Below, piece after piece: positions 41,586 to 48,523 of a stretch of DNA of 64,000 nt. Below the pieces are notes generated by a model. That model made no database searches, was not told the DNA's origin, and saw only the letters and a program-made list of their open reading frames with translations. The stretch is taken from contig NZ_BMLK01000010.1 of assembly GCF_014645195.1 (NCBI RefSeq), positions 62,001 to 126,000 of the forward strand, given 5' to 3'. Source of the stretch: Novosphingobium indicum (lineage in GTDB: Bacteria; Pseudomonadota; Alphaproteobacteria; Sphingomonadales; Sphingomonadaceae). Made by a program: the position numbers and the translations under genes. Position 1 is the first letter of the stretch, and each line of letters starts with the position of its first letter.

Positions 41586-42458
41586 ATGCTCGCAGACTTG
41601 AAGCCCCACCGGAAAGACCTCGTCTTTGATCTGGTTGAAGAGGCCGGGTTCGACACAACGGACTGGGTGGAGAGCTTCAAGCACGCGGCTGGATACAAGG
41701 CGAACCCCAAGTATTGCTACGAGTGGGCGTATGTGCAGCCCGGAAAGCTGATCATCCTTAACCTCTGGCACTCGAACATGGACGAAGAGCACGGACAGAT
41801 CGTGCATCGGGGCACCTTTCGTGCCGACGCCGAGTTCCGTCGCCTGAAAGGGGGCAAGCAGCAGTGGGTTGATCGCGCGCGGCGTCTCGACGAGGCTCTC
41901 CAAGTTGCCCTTCGGAAAAACCTCCCGGTCAGGGTGATCATCGTCGATGGAGATCGGCGCGAGAAAGAAGCCGTGGATGGGCCGTCGTCAAAGGTGCGCT
42001 TTCGGAAACTCGACCCAGAACCCTGGACAATCACGGCCTATGACTGGGAGACCGGAGCCTGTGAGCTAACGCGCGGTATTCTTGAGGGGCGCTTCGTCGA
42101 TCAGTTCGACTTGGAGCAAACAAGCAAGTCCGCCCCTGAACGCCGAGAAGTGACGACCTCCTCTTTCATTCGTGATCCCGCCGTCAGACGCCGCGTGCTT
42201 GCGCGGGCGAATGGGCGATGCGAACTCTGCGGTGAACCGGGCTTCAAGATGGCTAGCGGTGCGGTTTACCTTGAAACCCACCACGTCGTTCCGCTGGCAG
42301 ACGGCGGCGACGATCATGAAAGCAATGTAGTGGCACTCTGCGCCAACGACCACCGCCGTGCACATTTCGCTGACAACCGGGAGGAGATCGCTCGGCGGTT
42401 CCAAGTGCGAAATGGCGGTGCCAGCATGTCTGTCTCCGAAGTTGCCGTAACTAGTTGA
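41586..42458 (+). CDS. HNH endonuclease
   Basis: The 290-residue protein has a C-terminal HNH domain (about 200-272) with RANGRCELCGEPGF, LETHHVVPLADGGDD, and NVVALCANDHRRAH, which give the two CxxC zinc halves and the catalytic His pair. The N-terminal 190 residues carry a separate alpha/beta domain of unknown kind and may recognise DNA or modified bases. McrA-type methyl-dependent enzymes have a similar layout, which is suggestive only. ATG 41586 has a weak GGCAGG upstream. It is divergent from the TIGR04255 cassette. Confidence 0.82.
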   Translation: MLADLKPHRKDLVFDLVEEAGFDTTDWVESFKHAAGYKANPKYCYEWAYVQPGKLIILNLWHSNMDEEHGQIVHRGTFRADAEFRRLKGGKQQWVDRARRLDEALQVALRKNLPVRVIIVDGDRREKEAVDGPSSKVRFRKLDPEPWTITAYDWETGACELTRGILEGRFVDQFDLEQTSKSAPERREVTTSSFIRDPAVRRRVLARANGRCELCGEPGFKMASGAVYLETHHVVPLADGGDDHESNVVALCANDHRRAHFADNREEIARRFQVRNGGASMSVSEVAVTS

Positions 42459-42480
42459 TGATCGGCAAATGGCGTCGAGG

Positions 42481-42990
42481 TTACTCCTTGGCTGCGTCCA
42501 ATAAAGCGTCGAGCGCCCAGACCGGAAGAATGGCTACATGGTGAGACCCGCCAGCCAGTTCCACCTCTATGATAGGAAGCTCCCCGGCCTGAACAGCATG
42601 GCCTTGGATTGTGTCGATCATTGTCGTCGTGACGCGAAAGCTCGATGAACTCGTTGTTTTGGCTTCGATCCTGACCAATCCCTTGATCCGGACATCGCCC
42701 TTCTCGAATGGCTCTGCACCGGAGGACTTGGTTCGCTTTCCGCCGATCCTGTCGGCGATCATCTTTTCCTGACGCTGTGATTGCTGCATCTTGCGGCTGC
42801 GATCAGCCAGCCGTTTGGGGATGTTCAGCGCCACGTCTTCCTCCGTTGGTTTGGCTGTATGGAATAGTCGCTGATGCTGTACCAACGGGGGGTTACTTTT
42901 TTCGTCAATCGCTATTGCGCTGCGTGACTTGTCGTCGGCCTCATGCCATTGTTTTTGAGTAACAAAATGAGGTTCAGATGCTTGTTTCAT
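42481..42990 (-). CDS. Putative PD-(D/E)XK nuclease-like protein
   Basis: The 169-residue predicted soluble protein contains KGDVRIKGLVRIEAKTTSS near residue 96, an Asp followed 9-10 residues later by E-A-K, which is the metal-binding pattern of PD-(D/E)XK and Holliday-junction-resolvase-like nucleases. A following strand and helix (SFRVTTTMIDTIQGHAVQAG) and LPIIEVEL fit the fold. The start at ATG 42990 overlaps the start of the divergent recombinase by 13 bases and has no ribosome binding site, so a later start is possible. The function is inferred from one motif. Confidence 0.55.
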   Translation of the reverse strand: MKQASEPHFVTQKQWHEADDKSRSAIAIDEKSNPPLVQHQRLFHTAKPTEEDVALNIPKRLADRSRKMQQSQRQEKMIADRIGGKRTKSSGAEPFEKGDVRIKGLVRIEAKTTSSSSFRVTTTMIDTIQGHAVQAGELPIIEVELAGGSHHVAILPVWALDALLDAAKE

Positions 42991-43541
42991 ACGCGCGCGT
43001 CAGCACGGTCGATCAAGTGGCAGGGCTCGAAGCGCAAGAGCGCGACCTTGCTGCAACTGGTTGCACCAAGCTGTTTTCCGAACGGGTTTCCTCGGTCGCG
43101 CAACGAGATCAGTTGGCGGCGGCGCTCGATTTTGTCCGCGAGGGTGACACGCTTGTCGTCACCCGGTTGGATCGGCTGGCCCGCAGCACAGCGGACCTGC
43201 TTTCGATCATCGCCACGCTGGAGGGCAAGGGCGTTGCGCTGCGCATCCTCGACTTCGGCGGGCAGGCCGTTGACACACAATCACCCTCGGGCCGGTTGAT
43301 CGTGACCATGTTCGGCGCGGTCGCGCAGTTCGAGCGCGAGTTGCTCTTGCAACGCCAGCGCGAAGGAATTGAGAAGGCCAAGGCTGACGGCAAATACCGT
43401 GGCCGGGTGCCCACCGCACAGCGGAAGGCCGCACAAGTGCATGAGCTTCGGGCAGGGGGGCTTGGCGCATCGGAGATAGCTACCCGATTGGCCATTTCGC
43501 GTTCGAGCGTTTACCGGGCGCTTTCCGGTGCGGTAGCATGA
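42978..43541 (+). CDS. Serine recombinase (resolvase/invertase family)
   Basis: The 187-residue protein has the resolvase catalytic domain (YARVSTVDQ with Ser near residue 9, LVVTRLDRLARS with the arginines near 63-68) and the C-terminal helix-turn-helix (GASEIATRLAISRSSVYRAL). The length is typical for Tn3-type resolvases and DNA invertases. ATG 42978 follows GAGG. It overlaps the next gene by 4 bases, so it heads a three-gene operon. Whether it resolves or inverts a segment is unknown; I see no obvious inverted crossover pair nearby. Confidence 0.93.
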   Translation: MLVSYARVSTVDQVAGLEAQERDLAATGCTKLFSERVSSVAQRDQLAAALDFVREGDTLVVTRLDRLARSTADLLSIIATLEGKGVALRILDFGGQAVDTQSPSGRLIVTMFGAVAQFERELLLQRQREGIEKAKADGKYRGRVPTAQRKAAQVHELRAGGLGASEIATRLAISRSSVYRALSGAVA

Positions 43542-43738
43542 GCGCCAGCGTTCCCCGGCTCTTTGCCGACATCAAAGCCATGCTTGAAGACATGCACGCT
43601 GTTGCTGTTGAGGGGCAGTGCTGTGACAACTCACCCGACATGCAATTGGCGCTTACACGCCTGCTGCGGTCGAGGACGGCCACCGTCGAGGCCTCCCTTG
43701 TGATCATCGCGCACAGGCTTGGAGGTGAGCATGACTGA
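43538..43738 (+). CDS. Small hypothetical protein in the recombinase operon
   Basis: The 66-residue helical protein is coupled to the recombinase by an ATGA overlap and to the next gene by an 8-base overlap. The sequence has no named motif (two adjacent Cys, then MQLALTRLLRSRTATVEASLVII). The tight packing argues that it is a real gene. The function is unknown; it could be a recombinase partner. Confidence 0.6.
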   Translation: MSASVPRLFADIKAMLEDMHAVAVEGQCCDNSPDMQLALTRLLRSRTATVEASLVIIAHRLGGEHD

Positions 43739-44189
43739 ACGTCGCCCTCACCCGTGGGAGTACCATTATAACGGCTGGAGTTGGGCCGAGCGGTGCGCGG
43801 TGACGCCGATCCAGAACGCGCTATTCCGTTCCGGCCAGCTTGTGCGCCCCACCGCCTGCACGATCTGCGGCTTCAGCGACCCCGCGCGGCTCGACGGTCG
43901 CGGCTACATCTTCGCGCATCTGGAGCGGTACGACCGACCGACCGAACTCTATCCGGCTTGCAAGCGATGCCACGCTGCGCTGCACGCGCGCTTCAGAGAC
44001 CCCGGGCGGTGGCAGCTTCACCTTTGCCGGTTTGCGCTCCCTGCCTCGTGGGGCTTTGCACTGACGCTTGATCCGGCATCGCAGTGGGAGCCGTTTGAAC
44101 TCACCTACCCGCTTGGCCTTCCCGTGCCGATGCAACCACCCGCCTTGAAGCCATTACAGGAGGCACTGCCTTTTCCCGAGAGAGGTTAG
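43731..44189 (+). CDS. HNH-like zinc-ribbon protein
   Basis: The 152-residue protein begins TERRPHPWEYHYNGWSWAERC. It has CTICGFSD near residue 40 and ACKRCHAALHARF near 72, which give a CxxC...CxxC(H) zinc ribbon as in HNH nucleases, with HLERYDRPTELYP between them. The usual HH pair before the second Cys pair is replaced by AHLERYDRP, so catalysis is uncertain. ATG 43731 follows GGAGG. Its end overlaps the convergent reverse transcriptase gene by 4 bases. Confidence 0.65.
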   Translation: MTERRPHPWEYHYNGWSWAERCAVTPIQNALFRSGQLVRPTACTICGFSDPARLDGRGYIFAHLERYDRPTELYPACKRCHAALHARFRDPGRWQLHLCRFALPASWGFALTLDPASQWEPFELTYPLGLPVPMQPPALKPLQEALPFPERG

Positions 44190-45550
44190 GCAGCCGCTTG
44201 CGAGGTGCCAGTGGACGCCATAGCGTCCAACAGATTTTGGGTTTCTCGCAAGAGGTTCATTCTGCGCTGCCTATGCCGTTCAGTGGTGCCATCCGGGAGC
44301 AGTTCGAGTAGCTCAAGGTCGCGGCTGGCGAGATAAGCGATAATCAGCTTGTGCTTCGCGTCCGTCAAATGTTCGGGCCGGGCATCCTGATAGTATCGCA
44401 CAGCAGCCAGTTCGGCGAGAAGACGGGCTTCCCATGTGTCTGCTGTCAGCCACATCGGATAGGCGCGGCGAAAGTGACTGACCTTGTTCTCTGCCTCGGC
44501 GATCTCCGCTTCGGTGAGCAGGGTGCTGTCTTCGGCGATCCGGTGCTCTCGTTGCTTCCGCTCACTCGGCTCCCAGTTTAGGCGGTGGCGTATGGCATAC
44601 CCTCTATGGCCCGCGAACTCGACGTAGTTCCATTGGTCCCGAAACCCGGCAGGTTCGCCGACCCGTGGCGCTAGTGGTCCGGCGTCGAGCCCGAGGGCTA
44701 CCTCTCGCAGGTGTGCTGCCTTTCTCGCAGCATCGTCCCTTCCCCGCCCGAGGACGAGGATGTTGTCGGCATAGGTCACCACCTGACCCATCTGGGCCGT
44801 GTCGAGCAGATGACGGATGATGATTTCACCGACGACAGGAGATGTCGCGGCACCAAGCGAGAGACCGGCCAGACCACTAGCGGTCGGATGGATCATGTTA
44901 GATACAGAGAAGACATCGTCCGCCGAACGTCGGGCCGATAAGTCCCAGATCACATGGTCCGTTACCGCGCCCGGTAAGGGGCGCAGCAGGTCCGCCAGTC
45001 CGGGTAGGCGCAGGCTGCCATAGAAGTCGATCAGATCGACCTCCACGGCGTGCGTGTAGCCTTCCCGGAAGGCGTCTTCGACGGCCTTGAGGGCCATCGG
45101 CATCCCACCGTTGAACAGGAACTGGTCCTGCCGGAGGGGATGTAGGGTGCGGAGCAAGTCAGCGACGAGCAGTTGTTGCATCCGCCTGTGAGGGCCGAAG
45201 TCCTGCACCATTCGCGTCCTTTGGCCCTTGCGCACATACAGCGTTGCGATGGGCTCCGACGAGCGATTGAACGGTGCGAATGTCGCCGCCAGTGCGACAA
45301 CGTCATTCGGCGTTGCGTCCTGCAACTGCCGCTTGGCCTTCATGGCCTCGAACGCATAAAGCAGGTGGAGCGACCCTGAACTCAAGAGCCTGCGGGCTTC
45401 GCCGTGCTGTTTTCGGCGAGGCATGGCGGCCAATCGGGCCAGCTTGCGATCTCGCCGTGCACGCAGCTTCTTGATGCGTTCAATGAACTCTGGATGGCGG
45501 GCGTTGAACGCATCATAGCCTGATGCTGATGACGAGGCGCTACCAGTCAC
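44186..45550 (-). CDS. Divergent reverse transcriptase with YADN active site
   Basis: The 454-residue protein shows reverse transcriptase motifs: VRKGQRTRMVQDFGPHRRMQQ (about 105-125), motif A VEVDLIDFYGSL with the first catalytic Asp near 170, motif B GLSLGAATSPVVGEI near 230, and motif C YADN near 260 (bases 44762-44773). The canonical motif C is YADD; here the second Asp codon GAC reads AAC. A C-terminal domain of about 180 residues is helical and of unknown type, so this is neither a maturase nor a classical retron enzyme by visible motifs. GTG 45550 lies 3 bases after the Excalibur gene stop, so the two form an operon. A defence-associated RT (DRT/UG type) is the best guess. Confidence 0.75.
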   Translation of the reverse strand: MTGSASSSASGYDAFNARHPEFIERIKKLRARRDRKLARLAAMPRRKQHGEARRLLSSGSLHLLYAFEAMKAKRQLQDATPNDVVALAATFAPFNRSSEPIATLYVRKGQRTRMVQDFGPHRRMQQLLVADLLRTLHPLRQDQFLFNGGMPMALKAVEDAFREGYTHAVEVDLIDFYGSLRLPGLADLLRPLPGAVTDHVIWDLSARRSADDVFSVSNMIHPTASGLAGLSLGAATSPVVGEIIIRHLLDTAQMGQVVTYADNILVLGRGRDDAARKAAHLREVALGLDAGPLAPRVGEPAGFRDQWNYVEFAGHRGYAIRHRLNWEPSERKQREHRIAEDSTLLTEAEIAEAENKVSHFRRAYPMWLTADTWEARLLAELAAVRYYQDARPEHLTDAKHKLIIAYLASRDLELLELLPDGTTERHRQRRMNLLRETQNLLDAMASTGTSQAAA

Positions 45551-45553
45551 CGC

Positions 45554-45928
45554 TCACATGCCCGGGTAAGGTTCGCAGGCGATCCCGTCGCCATCGCCAT
45601 CCATGCCTTCGCGGTAGCCCGGTTCGCCATAGTACAGCGGGGCGACGCCTGCCGCCCGGGCGGCATCGCAGTTGCGGTAGTAGGCACCGGGTTGAGGGGT
45701 GTTTGCCCGCATTAAGCCTGCGGACACTGCGACCGTCTTCGCAGCGTCCGACGCTGTGGAGACGCCCTCATCGCTGACTGCAACACTGCCTATCCCGATG
45801 ACGGCCCCCGCCAATGCCGCCCCGGTCAGGACACGTGAGTATTGCGACCGTTGCTGGTCCGCCCGCCGTCCTCGATAGCGTCGTCCTTCCTTTATCGGGA
45901 CTGCTCGAAATGGCTTTTTGAAAGTCAT
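45554..45928 (-). CDS. Excalibur calcium-binding domain protein
   Basis: The 124-residue protein has a basic N terminus, a single membrane span near 32-52 (VLTGAALAGAVIGIGSVAV) and a C-terminal Excalibur domain (YYRNCDAARAAGVAPLYYGE and DGDGDGIACEPY) with the conserved DxDxDGxxCE loop. It is anchored with the domain probably outside the cytoplasm. It directly precedes the reverse transcriptase gene (3-base gap). The pairing is unusual and could be functional or a chance neighbourhood in the island. Confidence 0.85.
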   Translation of the reverse strand: MTFKKPFRAVPIKEGRRYRGRRADQQRSQYSRVLTGAALAGAVIGIGSVAVSDEGVSTASDAAKTVAVSAGLMRANTPQPGAYYRNCDAARAAGVAPLYYGEPGYREGMDGDGDGIACEPYPGM

Positions 45929-46070
45929 GGGCCTAGCCTAGCCCACTTGAGTTAAGGGACCGTTCCGAGCCGAGAAAATCACCTATGCTTGCCGCACTGC
46001 TACTGGCGCAGCCTCCGCTGAAATGCCTTAGCAGTGTGATCGCCATCGCTATAGTGGCCGCCGAGAGGGC

Positions 46071-46313
46071 CTATTTCGTTTCGGAAGGCTTGGGCAGGTC
46101 TTCAAACAGGGCTGCAACCGGAACTTCCAACGCTATGGCGATCTGGGCTGCGGCTCGGATCGTCGGATTGCGTCCAGAGCCTCGCTCGATGCCTGAAATG
46201 TACGTGCGATGCACATTGGCGAGGTCGGCCAGCGCCTCCTGAGACATGTCTTTTGCTCGGCGTATGCGACGCACGTTCTTCCCGAACACAATGCAGATGT
46301 CTGGCTGGACCAT
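46071..46313 (-). CDS. XRE-family helix-turn-helix regulator
   Basis: The 80-residue protein consists of one Cro/C1-type helix-turn-helix domain (RIRRAKDMSQEALADLANVHRTYISGIERGSGR-type core, split here in description) with a short tail. The recognition helix is near HRTYISGIERG. It resembles small regulators of restriction systems and phage. It is divergent from the lipoprotein gene at 46439 and may control it or other island genes. ATG 46313 has no strong ribosome binding site. Confidence 0.85.
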   Translation of the reverse strand: MVQPDICIVFGKNVRRIRRAKDMSQEALADLANVHRTYISGIERGSGRNPTIRAAAQIAIALEVPVAALFEDLPKPSETK

Positions 46314-46438
46314 GTGTTCATTGAGCGTGCCTCTCCGTCACTATCCACATTCCCAAACAGTCATTTTGAATACTAATCGTAACATTTGCTTTGGACTTGG
46401 CCGGTAGTCTCGGGGAAACAGCCAAGAAGGGGCTTTGA

Positions 46439-46879
46439 ATGATTGAGGTAGTGAACAGGCTGGGCTTCCCGGTCATGGCGTTGATGTTCGGAATGACAGT
46501 CACTGCGTGCTCCGAAGGCGGCAGTGAGCCAGTTCCCGTCGATACGCGCACTCCGCTTGAACGAGCGGAAGCGAAAATCGCACCAGATGCTGTCATGCTG
46601 ATGGACAAGGCCGACTACAGCAAGACCTATGCGAAGCTCGGCGCGGATCAGTTCAACCGGGCCAATAACCTGACCCGATGGGCCGCTGTCGCTGCCGCCG
46701 AAGCGCCGAACTGCGAACGGGTCGAGTTGATCGGCCTTTCGGACCAGTCCACGCGCACGGAGCTTCAGTGGTACGTTGATTGCCCGAACGATGTCAGGGT
46801 CAACATCTACCAGTCTCATGCCGAAGATCGCCAGAAGGCGTATGGCGGTGCGACCGAGGAAAATCCGAAGGGAGAATGA
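46439..46879 (+). CDS. Small lipoprotein
   Basis: The 146-residue protein starts MIEVVNRLGFPVMALMFGMTVTAC, a lipoprotein signal with Cys24. The rest is a soluble domain with one Cys pair (NCERVEL ... VDCPNDV), likely a disulfide. Its end overlaps or abuts the next gene, so both form an operon. No family was recognised. The region lies downstream of the XRE gene and is the envelope part of the island. Confidence 0.65.
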   Translation: MIEVVNRLGFPVMALMFGMTVTACSEGGSEPVPVDTRTPLERAEAKIAPDAVMLMDKADYSKTYAKLGADQFNRANNLTRWAAVAAAEAPNCERVELIGLSDQSTRTELQWYVDCPNDVRVNIYQSHAEDRQKAYGGATEENPKGE

Positions 46880-46881
46880 CG

Positions 46882-47553
46882 ATGGAAACGTTCTTCATGC
46901 TCTTGTTCGGCTGCTTCGTTGTCGCGCTATGTGCCGCGCCCTTTGTTGTGCCTGTCCTCATCTACGCGCACGGCCAGCAGAAGAAGATGGAGGGCACCTT
47001 GAGCGCCCTGCCAAACTTCGCGCCAGCCCTGCGGATGAACCAGCCCGACTTCGCGGCATCACTCCTGCTTGATCCGGAAAGCAACCAATTCGCAATTGGC
47101 AGGGTGAAGGCTCCCGCACGCCTGTATGCGTTCGAGCAACTTGTTGCAGTCGAAGTCGAACGAGATGGTTCTACACTCGACCGCACAAATCGCGGCGGCC
47201 AGCTAATGGGGGCTGCGGTGGGTGGCGTGCTCTTTGGTGGTCTGGGGGCCGTTGTGGGCGGCCTGTCGGGCTCGAAGCGGCGGGAAGAGCGCATCAAGCG
47301 CCTCTCCCTGAAACTGTACACCAATGATCTCCACGAGCCGGTGCAGGAGATCGTGTTCTTCAATCACCATGCCGGGGTGCAACCGGGTGCACCGGAGGTT
47401 AAGAAGGCCGCCGCCTCGCTCGATGCTTGGTATGCCCGGTTCCGGACGATCTTGGCTGCGAACGCCAAGCCGCAAGCGGCGATTTCCGAGCCTACGCCGG
47501 TCCAGTCACAGCCGACATTCGGTAGGCGGCGCGGGCTGTTGGCGGAAGCCTGA
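46882..47553 (+). CDS. Membrane protein with glycine-zipper segment
   Basis: The 223-residue protein has an N-terminal transmembrane helix (METFFMLLFGCFVVALCAA), a soluble beta-rich domain (about 30-110), a glycine zipper (GGQLMGAAVGGVLFGGLGAVVGG, about 111-133; not all shown) and a C-terminal helical part. ATG 46882 has GGGAG at a normal distance; ATG 46876, which overlaps the previous stop, is too close to the ribosome binding site. It may insert in or pull together membranes. The function is unknown. Confidence 0.65.
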   Translation: METFFMLLFGCFVVALCAAPFVVPVLIYAHGQQKKMEGTLSALPNFAPALRMNQPDFAASLLLDPESNQFAIGRVKAPARLYAFEQLVAVEVERDGSTLDRTNRGGQLMGAAVGGVLFGGLGAVVGGLSGSKRREERIKRLSLKLYTNDLHEPVQEIVFFNHHAGVQPGAPEVKKAAASLDAWYARFRTILAANAKPQAAISEPTPVQSQPTFGRRRGLLAEA

Positions 47554-47598
47554 TCTTGCGGCACTATGGGGGGAGTTGGTTGAAGATCGGAGTGTCAG

Positions 47599-48084
47599 AT
47601 GCCGTTTTCTCGTGGCGGGCTTGAGCGGGCCGGATTTGGCGGCTGGGTGAGGTTCGCGGGTATCCGGTCGGCTATCGACATCCCCCGAGAAGGTGGCGTC
47701 TATGTCGTTTGTCGGTCTGCGACCTTGGCCCCGGTCTTCAATGACGTGAGTTGTGGCGGATGGTTCAAAGGGAAAGACCCGTCCGTTACCTCGAACGATC
47801 TCGCAGACAACTGGGTGGACGGCGCGGCGTGCGTCTACATCGGCCAGTCTGGAAACCTGCAACGCCGCCTGCGCGAGTTCGCCGACTTCGGAGCAGGCAA
47901 GCCGATAGGTCATTGGGGAGGTCGCCTGATCTGGCACCTGCATGACCACCCCGAACTCGTAGTGGCTTGGAAGGCGACCCCGGGTGAACTCCCCAAGGCT
48001 GTAGAGAGCCAACTGATCCAGCAGTTCCGTGCCGTTTATGGAAAGCCGCCGTTCGCGAATGATTCCCATCGTCTCGGGCGTTGA
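47599..48084 (+). CDS. GIY-YIG nuclease-like protein
   Basis: The 161-residue protein has the GIY-YIG pattern GGVYVVCRS near residue 32 and CVYIGQSGNLQRRLREF near 78, with the conserved Arg in RRLREF and a C-terminal Glu in AVESQLIQQF near 132. The domain is the catalytic fold of UvrC and of homing and restriction nucleases. An extra loop of about 30 residues separates the two strands. It is the last gene of the island before the right att site. The substrate is unknown. Confidence 0.78.
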   Translation: MPFSRGGLERAGFGGWVRFAGIRSAIDIPREGGVYVVCRSATLAPVFNDVSCGGWFKGKDPSVTSNDLADNWVDGAACVYIGQSGNLQRRLREFADFGAGKPIGHWGGRLIWHLHDHPELVVAWKATPGELPKAVESQLIQQFRAVYGKPPFANDSHRLGR

Positions 48085-48239
48085 ACGATCTGGTACTTGC
48101 ACCGGAAATGAAAGGCGCGGAGAGGCCGCGACAACCGGGTCTTCAGACTATCGACCGCACGCCAGCGCGCGGTTTTCCTCGTCAGATGTTCTTTTTGGGG
48201 ACCGCCCCAAGGCCATAAAATCTGGGTGGTACTCGCCAC

Positions 48240-48263
48240 CGATTTGGTCCTAAACTCGGTCCT
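48240..48263 (+). repeat. Right copy of the 24-bp direct repeat
   Basis: This copy is identical to 33740-33763. It lies 64 bases before the attR core. In the excised circle, both copies would flank the attP core at similar distance, as expected for integrase arm sites. Confidence 0.8.
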
Positions 48264-48327
48264 GAAGTGTCAAGCTGGGTGTTCAGAAAATGACGAAAAA
48301 GCGTGCATTGCGGCCTATGGCGCGCCG

Positions 48328-48344
48328 CCCTGCCGGGCGCGCCA
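48328..48344 (+). repeat. attR core
   Basis: These 17 bases are identical to the 3' end of tRNA-Arg (33665-33681). They are preceded by unrelated sequence, so no second tRNA is present. Confidence 0.92.
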
Positions 48345-48402
48345 TTTCCGAAAATGGGGAACCCGGTAAAGCTCGCACTGAGACAGTGGACCAGGCTCGA
48401 GC

Positions 48403-48430
48403 GGGCTGGGGAAAAGGAGCCCCCTTTTTT
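48403..48430 (+). terminator. Probable original terminator of tRNA-Arg
   Basis: GGGCT (48403-48407) pairs with AGCCC (48418-48422), followed by CC and six T residues. Before the island inserted, this would have been about 60 bases after the tRNA 3' end. It is now separated from the tRNA by 14.7 kb. Confidence 0.5.
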
Positions 48431-48523
48431 GAAGGAAGAGGCTGGCGTGGAGGAACCAGAGACGGGAACCGGTCATTAGTGTTCTGAAGGACCTTTCCGC
48501 TCTGGACCCGAGAAGCATACATC

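Larger units (their letters stand above)
33665..48344. mobile_element. Genomic island integrated in tRNA-Arg
   Basis: A 17-bp repeat of the tRNA 3' end (CCCTGCCGGGCGCGCCA) is found at 33665-33681 and 48328-48344 and marks attL and attR. A tyrosine integrase gene begins 98 bases inside the left end and faces inward. A 24-bp direct repeat lies 58 bases inside the left core and 64 bases before the right core. About 14.7 kb of varied accessory genes follow: a restriction system, a TIGR04255 cassette, several nuclease families, a second recombinase, a reverse transcriptase and small envelope proteins. No conjugation genes are seen. Confidence 0.92.
48085..48523. other. Right junction region of the island
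   Basis: This gene-free 439-base stretch contains the second 24-bp direct repeat (48240-48263), the attR core (48328-48344) and a terminator-like hairpin (48403-48430). The frame at 48290-48487 is not supported by composition or a ribosome binding site. The last 90 bases hold the promoter of the acyl-CoA dehydrogenase operon. Confidence 0.7.

Noticed and set aside
44186..45928. Retron or diversity-generating retroelement
   Set aside because: There is no structured msr/msd-like region beside the reverse transcriptase and no template/variable repeat pair; the visible motifs do not match those classes.
33665..48344. Prophage
   Set aside because: The island has an integrase and regulators but no capsid, tail, terminase or lysis gene.
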